Positions 1 to 10,615 of a DNA stretch of 64,000 nt are shown here, piece after piece. The translations under genes and the position numbers were made by a program. Position 1 is the first letter of the stretch; the number at the start of each line of letters is the position of its first letter. Origin of the DNA: Sebastes aleutianus (taxonomy: Eukaryota > Chordata > Actinopteri > Perciformes > Sebastidae); contig CAKAKS010000066.1 of assembly GCA_916700875.1 (NCBI GenBank), positions 12,185,361-12,249,360 on the forward strand, written 5' to 3'. The notes below the pieces were generated by a model that worked only from the letters and a program-made list of their open reading frames with translations, searched no databases and was not told where the DNA came from.

Positions 1-500
1 TGTTTCTGAAAACATTTGAGGCAAGAAATAGACATTACAATAACAGAATATTGATTCATATTTGATTGATTATTTTTTTCAGATTACCTGTCTCATGCAC
101 TACTATCAGGATATAGTGACCGTTTCATAAAAATAATGTTTTTTAATCATATTTGCTCTATTTCTACCCACTGCTGCTTCAAATGGTCTGATCTAAATGA
201 TCTGAAATTTTAAGACACTGTGATGGAAAAATACAAAAGTGTAATGTGCAAAGCTGCAGCCTACAAGCTCTCCAAACGTGAGCAAACAGACACGAGAACA
301 CGCAGAGGTTGAAATTCAACTGATGGTCTTCACACTGAGGATCTCGCTTGCATATTTTATTTCAAACTGATGCCTTTGTACAAAATCAACCTCCTTTTAC
401 AGACGATTTTGTGTAGAAAATTATAAAGAAATTAAAATTTAAAAAGAAATATGTTAGAAATCCAACATTCTCTTGTATGTTTTTTTATGGGTTGTGTAAC
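1..500. other. 3' flank of phospholipase copy 1
   Basis: Contains the 3' UTR on the minus strand with AATAAA at 361-356. Nothing else is recognised. Confidence 0.4.
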
Positions 501-1303
501 TCAGTTGACACAGTGGACTTTGGGATCCAGGTTCTTGTTTTCAGGGTTGTATGTGGCCTGAGCGAAGCAGTGAGCCGCCGCCCGATCGCACTCGCACACG
601 GCAGCCTGGCACTTTTCGTTGGTGGCTGCGGAGACAGAGTTGAGTCAGGAAATTGACAGATAGCTGCTCAATAATAACAACATGTGCAACTCACTCACTC
701 ACTCATACACATATTATCACTAAGTGTCAGTGTGACAGTGCTCTGCAGTACTAGGAGAGCATTTGTTTGTACCGTAGGTACTCCTGGGAATCAAACCTCA
801 ATTCCCGGTTGTGTAATACCTATATATAGCTGTTTAAATACAGTGGTTGTATATACAGTACCTATACACAGATGAAGCCTTGTGTAATTTTCTCTGTTTG
901 CAGTAAAGCTACAGTCTGCTATTCACTGAATACTGCCAATGCTGTACTTTTAACTAGCTGAAGAAATCCATACAAAAACTGGATTTAAAAAAACTCAAAT
1001 ATTTTTGTTTAATTCTTACGACGAAGTATTCGGGCCACATTGAGGAAAAAAAAACAAAACTGATATTTTGAGAATAAAGTTATAATATTACGAGAATAAA
1101 GTCATAAGTTTACGAGAAAAAAAGTCGTATTATGAGAAAAAGTCGTAGTATTCTGAGAATAAAGTCATAATATTATAAAGTAGTAATGTTATTTTAGAGG
1201 GGAAATAGAGCAGCCTGTGTGAAAATGAGGAACGTGGAGCATCTTGTGAAGTTATACTTTAGTATAGGTTTCACAAATACTTAATCTTTTGGCACATCAG
1301 CAC

Positions 1304-1335
<32 letters not shown>

Positions 1336-2708
1336 CTTGGATTTATATAGCGCCTTTCAAGAAACCCAAGGACGCTTTAACATAGGCATAAATAAACACA
1401 ACAAAAGGAACATAACAGTAGCTAGAGGCCATAGGCTTATTATATAAGTGTCAGGACCTTGAAAAGATTGTGCAAGAAACTGCGTTTATTCTGAAGAAAG
1501 AAACACACGACTTTTGTTTTCTCGTAAAGTTATTACTTTATTCCCGTAATATTACGACTTTTTTTCTCGTAATATTACGACTTTATTCTTGAAATCTCCG
1601 ATTTCCCCCCCCCCCCCTCAATGTGGCCCTAATACTCCGTCGTAAATTCTCAACGGTGTCATTGTAGAATTAAGGGCTGGGCAATACATCGATATTATAT
1701 ATATCGATATTGTGATATGAGACTGGATATCATCTTAGATAGATATCGTAATATGGCATGAATGTGGTCTTTTCCTGGTTTTAAAGGCTACATTGCAGTA
1801 AATTGATGTAATTTTCTGAACTTACCAGACTGTTCTAGCTGTTCTATTATTTGTCTTTAACTACTTAGTCATTATATCCACATTACTGATGATTATTTAT
1901 CAAAAATCTCATTGTGTAAATATTTTGTGAAAGCATCAATAGTCAACCATACAATATAGTCGCAATATTGATATAGAGGTATTTGGTAAAAAATATCGTG
2001 ATATTTAATTTTCTCCATATCGCCCAGCACTAGTAGAATTTCACCATTGAAAATATGTCAAATTTGATGTCTAAATGAGTGCGTTTAGTGGGGTCACATT
2101 CTTACCTGAGCAGGTCACTTGTTGATTTGAACAGGTGTAATCATAAACAAGAACATAGGGAAGGTCAAGGACAGCCGTGCATCCGGGAGCCGTTCTGCTC
2201 GCTTTATAGCAATCATCATGAACTTTGCAGCACCTGAGAATACAGGAGGAGACCCCTGAGTTACTTTTCATTCTTAAAATAACTACTGGAAAAACAAACA
2301 TTGGCCAATGACTGCTTCCTACGCGTCCGATTCGTCCACCGGGCTTCCCGTCCCCCCGAAGCCGCACCAGCAGCCGTAATCATTGTACTTTAAAGGGCTG
2401 ACCCCAGGCTGAGGGCAGGAGATCATCCTCCCAAACTGCCACAAGGCCTTGGGCAGCAGGGCGCCGCTGGCCGTACAAGCTGGTAAAGACGTGTGAGACA
2501 GACGAATAAGAACACATGATGAATGAATCATGAGAAAAGGAATATCCTTAAAAGAATACACTGATACAGAAGTACTTTGGTAGATTAAAAAAAAACACTA
2601 ATAGAAATAATATCACAATATTTACAATAAGAGTCATTTTAAGGAGTGTTACATATCGACAGTCTCACCAGTGAGAAGCAGCAGCAGCAGAGGAGCTGTG
2701 AGATTCAT
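501..2708 (-). CDS. pla2g1b: Group IB secreted phospholipase A2, copy 1
   Basis: This is a secreted calcium-dependent phospholipase A2 that cleaves the sn-2 acyl chain of glycerophospholipids, of the pancreatic digestive type. Four exons on the minus strand (2708-2669, 2479-2323, 2233-2106, 625-501) join to 149 aa, the usual family length. Exon 1 is a leucine-rich signal peptide starting MNLTAPLLLLLL. Exon 2 has a short propeptide ending in Lys before ALWQF, then the calcium loop YGCWCGFGGTG. Exon 3 has the catalytic CCKVHDDCY with the His-Asp pair, and exon 4 the CECDRAAAHC helix. The exon 2 donor is GTAGGA, weaker than consensus but in phase. A TATA-like box lies 40 bp upstream of the ATG. 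Its head-to-head partner is at 3921. The family is clear; PLA2G1B orthology is inferred from the propeptide and from synteny with cox6a1. Confidence 0.9.
1017..1644. repeat. Palindromic MITE in intron 3 of phospholipase copy 1
   Basis: The ends are inverted: TACGACGAAGTATTCGGGCC on the left, and the reverse of the right end reads TACGACGGAGTATTAGGGCC. The interior is runs of ATTACGAGAATAAAGTC and their complement, so the strand can fold into a long hairpin. An (ATA)n tract and a retroposon-like tail (gatttatatagcgcctttca) interrupt it at about 1306-1385. A second copy is at 11272-11538. Confidence 0.75.
1672..2032. mobile_element. Non-autonomous hAT-type MITE with 8-bp target duplication
   Basis: The element starts AAGGGCTGGGCAATA and ends TATCGCCCAGCACTA, and is flanked on both sides by GTAGAATT (1664-1671 and 2033-2040). 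An 8-bp duplication is the hAT hallmark. The interior is rich in ATCGATAT. No coding capacity is seen. Confidence 0.8.
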
Positions 2709-2747
2709 GGCTGCAGTCAAAAGAACATGTATTTTGGTGCAGCCTGT

Positions 2748-2754
2748 TTTTATA
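2748..2754 (-). promoter_or_regulatory. TATA box of phospholipase A2 copy 1
   Basis: On the minus strand this reads TATAAAA, 40 bp upstream of the start codon at 2708, which implies a very short 5' UTR. Assignment is by motif and spacing only. Confidence 0.5.
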
Positions 2755-2759
2755 TGACA

Positions 2760-3104
2760 GGAGGTGAGAGGAAACTAGAGATAAGAGGGAGACGAGAGGG
2801 CGGAGGCTTTAAATGAGCGGCTACTCCAAAGTTTCTACTTTACCTCAACGTGTATTAAACACCTTCAATTACAAAGTGTGTACAATTTGCAAATAAAACG
2901 TCTGATTTTAAATCCAGGAAGGAGAAGCAGTCAAAAGCCAGAGCAAACAAGATGACCGACAGCTCACACTTTTGTTCTCACAAGATCACTTTTATTTCAC
3001 ATCTTCATTGAACTGATTCTGTCTTCATCACCTCTAGTGAGCAACCAGGAACAGATGCAGTATATTCCACAACCTCCACCAGTGATTATTTGTGAAGATA
3101 TGTG
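2760..3104. other. Divergent intergenic region between the two phospholipase genes
   Basis: Together with the repeat to 3470 and unique DNA to 3920, this forms the 1.2-kb divergent intergenic region. Both genes have TATA-like boxes at their own ends. I see no other gene here; a CTACTTTACC-type AT-rich unique stretch and a truncated MITE fill it. Confidence 0.4.
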
Positions 3105-3470
3105 AATGAAAATTACAGACATGCCCACTTTATGATAATCACATGCAGTTTTGGTCAAGTCATAGTGAAGTCAGCACACTGACACACTGACAGCTGTTGT
3201 TGCCTGTTGGGCTTGAGTTTGCCATGTTATGATTTGAGCATATTTCTTTATGCTAAATGCAGTACCTGTGAGGGTTTCTGGACAATATTTGTCATTGTTT
3301 TGTGTTGTTAATTGATTTCCAATAATAAAAATATACATATATTTGCATAAAGCAAGCATATTTGTTCACTCCCATGTTGATAAGAGTATTAAATACTTGA
3401 CAAATCTTCCTTTATGGTACATTTTGATCATTAATTTGCGATTAAATATTTGAATCGATTGACAGCCCTA
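3105..3470 (-). repeat. Truncated GGGCTGTCAA MITE (copy a)
   Basis: The segment runs from ...acagacatgcccacttta to the terminus gattgacagcccta and matches at least five other copies here (5075-5705, 12355-12889, 29205-29606, 37674-38314, 54192-54846). The full copy at 37674 has both inverted ends, AGGGCTGTCAA and TTTGACAGCCCT. This copy lacks one end. Confidence 0.75.
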
Positions 3471-3879
3471 AATAGAACGTATAGTTGATGAAGACCTGTT
3501 GAAGTTTGTGTTTTTTTCACCATATTGTTGTACATAAGAAGCTCAGGTTGCAGTTCTAAATCCCTCTTAGAGTAGCTGAAGCTTTCAGGTAAATAATATA
3601 AGATATCCACAGGAGATTCAACATGACAAGGTGGACAAGGACTCATTTATTCTCCCCTCACAGGCTAGGCAGTAAATATATTTACAATTTCTTTTTGATC
3701 TCTTCACACGCTCTATTATTTTCCTAATCAAATATTCCCTGATCTATTTGGGCTTTTCTTTCTGTTCACTCTGTCTTCAGCTCGGGTTCGCCTTTTCCTT
3801 CTTTAAACAGAAGTCGAATTTAAAGTAACTTTCCAACACAGAGCTGTGTAAATATCCACCTCTCGAGGTCGGGGGTCAA

Positions 3880-3885
3880 TATAAG
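3880..3885 (+). promoter_or_regulatory. TATA-like box of phospholipase A2 copy 2
   Basis: TATAAG lies 36 bp upstream of the ATG at 3921, an arrangement close to that of the divergent partner. The implied 5' UTR is about 10 nt. Confidence 0.5.
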
Positions 3886-3920
3886 GCTTCAGCTTTACTC
3901 TCCACACCTCCACCTGCAAG

Positions 3921-5944
3921 ATGCATCCGACTCACTGCCTCCTCATCCTGCTCGTCAGCCTCCCAGCCTGTGAGTACTCAATTGTCTGATTGATCAGCAT
4001 CAGGGACATTTTGATTTCATGGTGGTTTTGCGATGGTTGCTATAGTTTGTGTCTCCGTTGTGTCTCTCATAGTGCTGTGTAACAGAGCCGTGTGGCAGTT
4101 CAGGAGGATGATCCTGTGCACCGTCCCCGACAGCTGGCCGTTAATGGACTACTCTGACTACGGCTGTTACTGTGGGCTGGGAGGCTCTGGCACACCTGTC
4201 GATGAGCTTGACAGGTAACACTGTTAATGGTGTTGTTGTTTCCTGCTCTGAAAGTGAAAGTCCCCTTTACACAGTGGTTCTCAACCTTTTTCATGTCAAG
4301 GACCCTAAATCTGTTCACATTAGGTCACGGACCCCCCATTTGATAAGATTTCTCTTCAGGGACCTCTATCTGAAAATATTTTGGTTGTTAGATATGATTA
4401 AGACCAGAATTGTAGTTGTCAACTACAGTTGAGCTTTGTGTATGTTGCAGATGCTGTCAGGTCCACGACCAGTGCTACACTGATGCCAAGCAGCACGACG
4501 ATTGCTGGCCCATCTTTGACAACCCGTACACTGAACTGTACAGCTACAGGTGTGACAAGGCCAGCAAGACCATCACCTGCCTGAGTGAGTGTTCCACGAC
4601 ACTTCCAAACACAAGCAACTCTTAAATATTGAGTTTTTAGTAATGACACAACATTAACTTACGGATTTTCGAACAGAAATTTTAAATATAATGTTTGTGA
4701 CGGATTGAGACACCCCAGGCAAAAACATCATTTTTCATGCACTGGTCAATTTGAGATTTTGGGCTATTTTGCTTCCATAACGTGTCTTCTTTCAGACTAG
4801 TGGATAGAAAACATCCAAAATACACATTTAGGTGTTTAATTTACTACTTTGTCTATTTGTGTCTGTAGATTTCTCCTAAATTCACCAAAAATTAGCATTA
4901 GATAATGCCTCATTTGCATATTTAAACATTTCAGAAAACTTAAAAAATATTTGTGTTAATGTAAGAAATCAACTGGTGAAGTTTCATGGTGATATCTATC
5001 AGTTAAATATTTCACCCAATTTACCTGTAGTGTCTTGCAAAATGTAATGAATTTTACAATCCATATCTTAAAAGGCTGTTTAAATCTGTTTTAACACCGC
5101 TAACTTCTTTAACGCATTAATGAAATCAATCTTACGGGGGTTAGTGGGCTCAGTTTTGAAGCTAAAGTGAAGATATTGTCATCATATGAAACTAAGGATC
5201 CAATGGTACCATCCATGTCATACTAGCTTGTCGTGAAGGAGGTTAAATAACGCTTCAAACTTATACTATATTTTGGCGAGGAAAAACTGTCGTGGCGATT
5301 TTCAAAGGGGACCCTTGACCTCTGACCTCAAGATATGGGAATGAAAATGGGTTCTATGGGTACCCACGAGTCTCCCCTTTACAGACATGCCCACTTTATA
5401 TAACTTTGATAAACTGCTTGGGATTGAGTTATGTTGCCATGTTATGATTTGAGCATATTTTTTATGCTAAATGCAGTACTTTAGATTACCTAGGGTTTCT
5501 TGACGATATTTGTCATTGATTTGTTTTGTTAATTGATTTCCAATAATAAATATATACATACATTTGCATAAGTCAGCATATTTGCCCACTCCCATGTTGA
5601 TAATAGTATTAAATCATTGACAAATCTCCCTTTAAGGTACATTTTGAACAGATAAGAAATGTGCGATTAATCGGGATTAAATATTTTAATCGTTTGACAG
5701 CCCTAGTTAAAACTTTGACCCTAATCACCTGTAATGTCTCCCCTTAGAAATAAAAGTGTGTTGTCTCGTGCCTGTTTTTGTTCTCCCTCACTCAACTGCT
5801 GCTCTCCTTTGTCTTTGGCATTTAGATAACAACGATCCCTGTGAGACGTTCATCTGTGAGTGTGACAGGAAAGCAGCCATGTGCTTCGCCAAGGCAGATT
5901 ACAATGAAGGAAATGAACACCTTCCCAGTGGGCGCTGCAAGTGA
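3921..5944 (+). CDS. pla2g1b: Group IB secreted phospholipase A2, copy 2
   Basis: This second pancreatic-type phospholipase A2 has four exons (3921-3969, 4073-4214, 4451-4584, 5826-5944) giving 147 aa. The signal peptide starts MHPTHCLLILLVSL. The mature enzyme probably begins after Arg at AVWQF, leaving almost no propeptide. The calcium loop YGCYCGLGGSG, GTPVDELD, catalytic CCQVHDQCY and CECDRKAAMC are intact, so activity is expected. Intron phases equal those of copy 1, which supports tandem inverted duplication. Intron 2 holds a transposon end (about 4272-4350) and intron 3 a GGGCTGTCAA MITE. AATAAA at 6093-6098 is the likely poly(A) signal. The protein is closer in wording to mammalian PLA2G1B than copy 1; which copy is the ortholog is not decided. 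Confidence 0.92.
5075..5705 (-). repeat. GGGCTGTCAA MITE (copy b)
   Basis: A near full-length copy in intron 3 of the second phospholipase gene. It contains the family signature (acccacgagtctccccttta, gagggtttct-like segment) and ends cgtttgacagcccta. Confidence 0.75.
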
Positions 5945-6209
5945 GCCGAGGGCCTCGGAGAGAAACAAGTGTTTCTTTAGTAAAGATCAACAAGCGTCAT
6001 TGTGTTCATAGTTACTGTTTTATTGTCCAACAGATGCCTCACACATGTACTGTATATGCAACTTTTATCCCCTTTTTGTGACTCACAAAATTAATAAATT
6101 TAAATCAAGTACATCATTTCCATCAGTCTTAATTTGACCCATTATTTTCCAACACATCAGGCCTGTCATGCTGGTGAGGGTTCACTAGCTCAGACGGTCT
6201 CGCTGTCTC

Positions 6210-9147
6210 TCAAGCCCTGGTTTCACAGATGTATCGATACGGCAGGTTGCAGTCTGCGTCATTCCACATCTTGCGTTTCTGTATCTGAGAAGCGTGAAGC
6301 TGCCCGCAGTCCTCCCCGTTCTCTCTGTAGTCCCAGTTGTCAGGCTGACCTTCATCCCAGAAACTGAACACAAACAGAGGGAGGACAACAAACAATTGAT
6401 ATGCTACACATAGTTTGACACATCAAAACAGTTCTCGTAAGTTTCCTCTTACGTTGGGGTTGAATTGAAGTCGGTTCCATCCACCCAGCTCCAGTGTCCC
6501 TCGTGTTGTCGCTCCACAAGTCCAATCCAATAGTTATATTGGATTTCAACTATTTTTGAAATGTAGTCCTAGAAATAATAATAATAAAAAAAATAGCAAC
6601 AGGTTATTTGAGGCCTTTGTTGATTCTGAGAAATGTTATTCTGTGTGTGTGCTGCTTATCAGAGCTCTGTATTAGGACATTCAACCTGTGGAGCCTCACA
6701 GTAGCAAACAGACAGCTTAAAGGGACAGTGTGTAGGATTTGGTGGCATCTAGTGGTGTGGTTGCAGATTGCAACCAACTGAGTACCCCTCCGCTCACTCC
6801 TCCCTTTCCAAGACTGCGGTAACGTGAGTCGCCGAGTGCAAAACCGTTGTAACGCGGTCCACCTCGCTTAGAGGCCATCCTTACCATATTAACACTACTT
6901 TAGGAGCAATAGAAGTCAGATGCAGTACTGTTTTGCACTCTGCGGTTCACATTACCGCAGTTTCACAAGCGTGCCGGAGAACTACGGTGGCCTTCAGGTA
7001 ACGTAAAAACGAGAAAGGCTCTCTCTAGAGCCAGTGTTTGGTTTGTCCGTTCTGGGCAACTGTAGAAACATGGCGGAGCAACATGTAAATATGAAGGGCT
7101 CATGCTAAGCTAACGAAAACCCGGTAGTGTCTAGAAGGGAACCCGTAAGATGGGGAAACTCTCGTGATATGGTTAAGATTAGGCATTGATCTCGAATAGT
7201 TAAGGTTAGGATAGGTTGTCGGGCAGCGAGTCTCATCAGAGTTTTTTGTAAGTTTTTGCAGATCTCAGATTTCGCAATTTGTGGGTTACCTTCTAGACAC
7301 GACCCAAAAACACAACCAGTCTTAGTTTCATACACTAACGAAAACATAGTTATGAATATTATATTCCATTTCTGCTAATAGATCCCCCGAAATGTTACAC
7401 ACTGTTCCTTTAAATATATATGGAACCAAACTGGTGTAAACTTAAAACCTCACCAGTTCCTCCACATTATTGATAATCGCCAGGTGTCCTCCACGTGTTC
7501 GGCACTGCTCCTCTGCGTTCCTCCAGATCACGGAGGAGGTGGATAGCAGGTAGCAGCTCCTCTCGAAAGACACCCATCCTTCCCTACATGATCCTGGTTT
7601 GATGAAGATTAAGACAAGTCAAGAGAGTCTGAATGAGGAAAAACACTGAATTTTACTATGCCTCCGTGCCGGCGACAGCCTTGGCTGGAGAAAATATGTT
7701 TTTGGGTCGTCTGTCCGTCTATATGTCCGTCTGAACCATTCTTGTGATCGCGATATCTCAGGAGCGCCTTGAGCGAATTTCTTCAAATTTGGCACAAACT
7801 GATTGGAATCTGGTGGTCAAAGGTCACTGTGACCTCACAAGACACATTTTTGGCCATAACTCAAGAATTAATTTGTTGATCATGACAATGTCACACAAAT
7901 ACATTATAAAATGACGAAGTGGAGACATGGATGTAAACTGCAACTTGACTGGTTGGCGGACACATACAACCACAAGGAGGTAATTCTAGTTGATATGAAA
8001 GGATTCAGTGTTTACCTCGAACTGGGACAAGTTTCGGTAAGAGGACCTCCACCACAGGTTTTGCAGCTTTAGTATGGAAGCCCAAAAAAAAAAAAGTTTT
8101 ACAGAGGGCACCGATTGTACTGTACATCATTATATCCACACCTGAAAACCAACCCCTGACCTGATCCGATCGATGCCATTGGTTTTCCATGGTTGATTCT
8201 CTCGAGGTGGAGTTTGACATCAGTGATTTCCTTGTTTAACAGGGAGACTTTGAGATACAAAAAAAAATTATATATGATTAAATAAAGAATGTGAATTAGC
8301 TGAAAAACGTTATTAATGAATCAGCTTCACTCGAGAGTTCATAGAGTTCGCACATTTGATCCCAGTGACCATCAGCAGGATTAACAGCAGCAGCACCAGG
8401 ACTCCGTAGAGGACACAAACCACTATGTTCTTCATACCTGCAAACACTGACAGACATGTTTTCATAGTTTAAGGTCACATCTGAAATTATTGAATCAAAA
8501 TGAAATGACGTGCATGTTTTACCCATTTGTGCAGTGGTTCTGGGCTCTCCATGGACAGTGCTGCTATCAGACGACCCAAACTGGTGATACTGAGTCTCCA
8601 TTACTGAAAGACAGCAGATTCTCTTAGAAATGGCTTTTTTTTTAGACTTTTAAAATGATTATTTCTAACAATAATGCTGTCATTTGTGATTTGTAAAAGA
8701 CAAAATTGTAGTTGATAATAAAATTATTTAGCCATAGTCATGAGACTTTCGGCAAATAAGAGGTCATCTAAATCTCTCTTGTTTGTTCTGAAGTCGAACA
8801 TGTTAACTATTAACGGCTCAATAAATATAAGGGAATTCTGCCATGATATACTGTATAATACACACACACATGTTCAAACACATACAGCTAACTTCACTAA
8901 ATGCTTTGCTAAATTCAAATTATGATATAAAAGCATTGTCTTCGTTGATATCGCGACTATTCAGTGTTACATTCGTGGTGCTATTTGTGCATTAATGCAT
9001 GTTTCTACACAGTTATGGACTTCCATAAATGTTGAAAAGCATGATTGCAAAGTCATTTCAAGAATAAACATATAACAACGTGAACATTTATCACTTACCT
9101 TCATCAACCAGAAGATCTCTGAATCTCTCTGGTTGGACTCTGACCAT
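6210..9147 (-). CDS. Type II membrane C-type lectin, predicted galactose type
   Basis: A cell-surface carbohydrate receptor of the ASGR/CD209-like group. Seven minus-strand exons (9147-9099, 8603-8523, 8437-8354, 8247-8161, 7593-7454, 6568-6453, 6363-6210) give 236 aa. Residues 1-44 are cytoplasmic. Residues 45-68 are a transmembrane helix (GVLVLLLLILLMV), followed by a short helical stalk (LLNKEITDVKLHLERI) and then a C-type lectin domain from about 102. Three-exon coding of the lectin domain fits this family. QPD at 192-194 and WND at 219-221 are the calcium and sugar motifs; QPD rather than EPN predicts galactose or GalNAc preference. The exon 3 donor (GTGCGA) is weak. Downstream it converges on phospholipase copy 2. 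Exact orthology is not recognised. Confidence 0.88.
6717..7413. mobile_element. TTAA-type MITE, family ACAGTGTGTAGGATTT (copy 1)
   Basis: It lies in an intron of the lectin gene. The left end TTAAAGGGACAGTGTGTAGG mirrors the right end ACACACTGTTCCTTTAA. Two more copies lie at 25970-26722 and 27424-27719. TTAA ends suggest a piggyBac-type origin; this is inference. Confidence 0.75.
7655..7988. repeat. Interspersed fish repeat (CTCAGGAGCGCC type)
   Basis: The segment with gcgatatctcaggagcgcct and ggccataactcaagaatta resembles a repeat common in teleost genomes. Only one copy is in the window, so the call rests on memory of the family. Confidence 0.45.
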
Positions 9148-9912
9148 GAGATCACACAAAGTCCTCCCCTTTAAAGAGAAACACTTCTAAATTTGAATTG
9201 GAAAAATGTTTTTTTTTAACACGCCTGCAATTATGGAGTTATAATTTATCATTATCTACTGTACCATAATCAAACACAGGGAGTTTGTTGCATTCCCTGT
9301 GATGTGTGAGGTGTTTACCTGACATGAAGGGAATTACGGGGAAAAGACTGAGAGAATTTAGGGGATATAACAATTGTGACACACACATTACACAAATTAA
9401 TTTCCTTTTCATTATTATTGTAAGTTTGAATTACCACTATGTATGTCTGTAAGTGAAAACCGGCTACTCCATACCTTAAAATAGTGGTTCACAACCTGTT
9501 TTGTGACTTAATACAAAACAATGTCTTCTTGCAATCTCTATGAGGTGCATTTCATTCATCACAGAGTGATTTCCCCTTCTCAGTCTGTTTTATTTGGATC
9601 AGTTTTAGAGGCCTGAAGGAGTAAAGTATACATTATTCCACAAGAAAAAATGTAAAACATCCAAAAAATTCACATAATTTTGTTTTGTTTTGCAGAATTT
9701 AGTTTTTGTGAATGTGTGTGTGAATGATGAATGTTGGTATGTAGTGTAAAGCGCTTTGAGTGGTCGTAAGACTAGAAAGGCGCTATATAAATGAATTCAC
9801 CATTGCCTTGTGGTGATGTTTTATGATTTGTTTAACATTTTTATGTGAAATGCCCATGAACCCACAATGGCAAAACAGCAACCATGAACTGAGTTTTTTC
9901 CAGCTGAGTGTC
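9148..9912. other. Intergenic, upstream of the lectin gene
   Basis: This should contain the lectin promoter and 5' UTR. A retroposon-like 3' tail (gtaaagcgctttgagtggtc, then ggcgctatataaatg) sits at about 9718-9805. Nothing else is recognised. Confidence 0.4.
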
Positions 9913-9920
9913 TGTAGTTC

Positions 9921-10490
9921 TAGTGATGTGTCGTCACGAACGAGCCGGCTCTTTTAAGTGAACCATAAGAGCCGGCTCCCGTCCAAGAGCCTTTTTTTTT
10001 TTCTTTCTTTAATTAATTCAAGGCAGAATGATATGATGATCTTTTCCGCGCCACGGGTACTCCATGCACTGACCGTGAATGAATGTTGTGTTAATGACGT
10101 CCGTGCGACCCATCAGGTGATGACAGACGAGGATCATACACGGGGCGGCGCGCTGAAGGTCGACAGGTACAGAGCAGGAGGGAGAGGAGGAGAGAAGGAG
10201 AGAGAGAGAGTGCGGTGCGCGAATAGCAGACAAGATGAGTGACAGTTGGAAACGAAGCAGCATGTCAAATTATGGTATTCTGGAAATTACAAGGCTTATT
10301 AGTATAATTATATTGAATAATTTAAGTGATATATGTGCACACATACTAATAATAGGTCAAAACAGCTAAAGCTAAATTTGGCTGAAGTGGTAAAATGAAG
10401 AGCCGTTTGGGAGCCGAAAGAGCCGGATCTTCTTGGTGAGCTGAGCCGAATGATCTGGCTCACTAAAAAGAGCCGGAATTCCCATCACTA
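9921..10490. mobile_element. Non-autonomous hAT element with 8-bp target duplication
   Basis: The 570-bp element begins TAGTGATGTG, ends CCCATCACTA and is flanked on both sides by TGTAGTTC (9913-9920, 10491-10498). Subterminal AGAGCCGGCTC motifs recur near both ends, as in hAT elements where they bind transposase. It ends about 125 bp upstream of the cox6a1 start codon. Confidence 0.88.
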
Positions 10491-10615
10491 TGTAGTTCAC
10501 AGTCTCGCCTCTAGGTGGCCCAGTAGAGCTGTCTAGCCTCTACGTCACAACTCCATACCACGTGACTGCTCCATCCCAACAGCTTCCGGTTCCGCTCTGC
10601 ATTACAGACAGTAAG

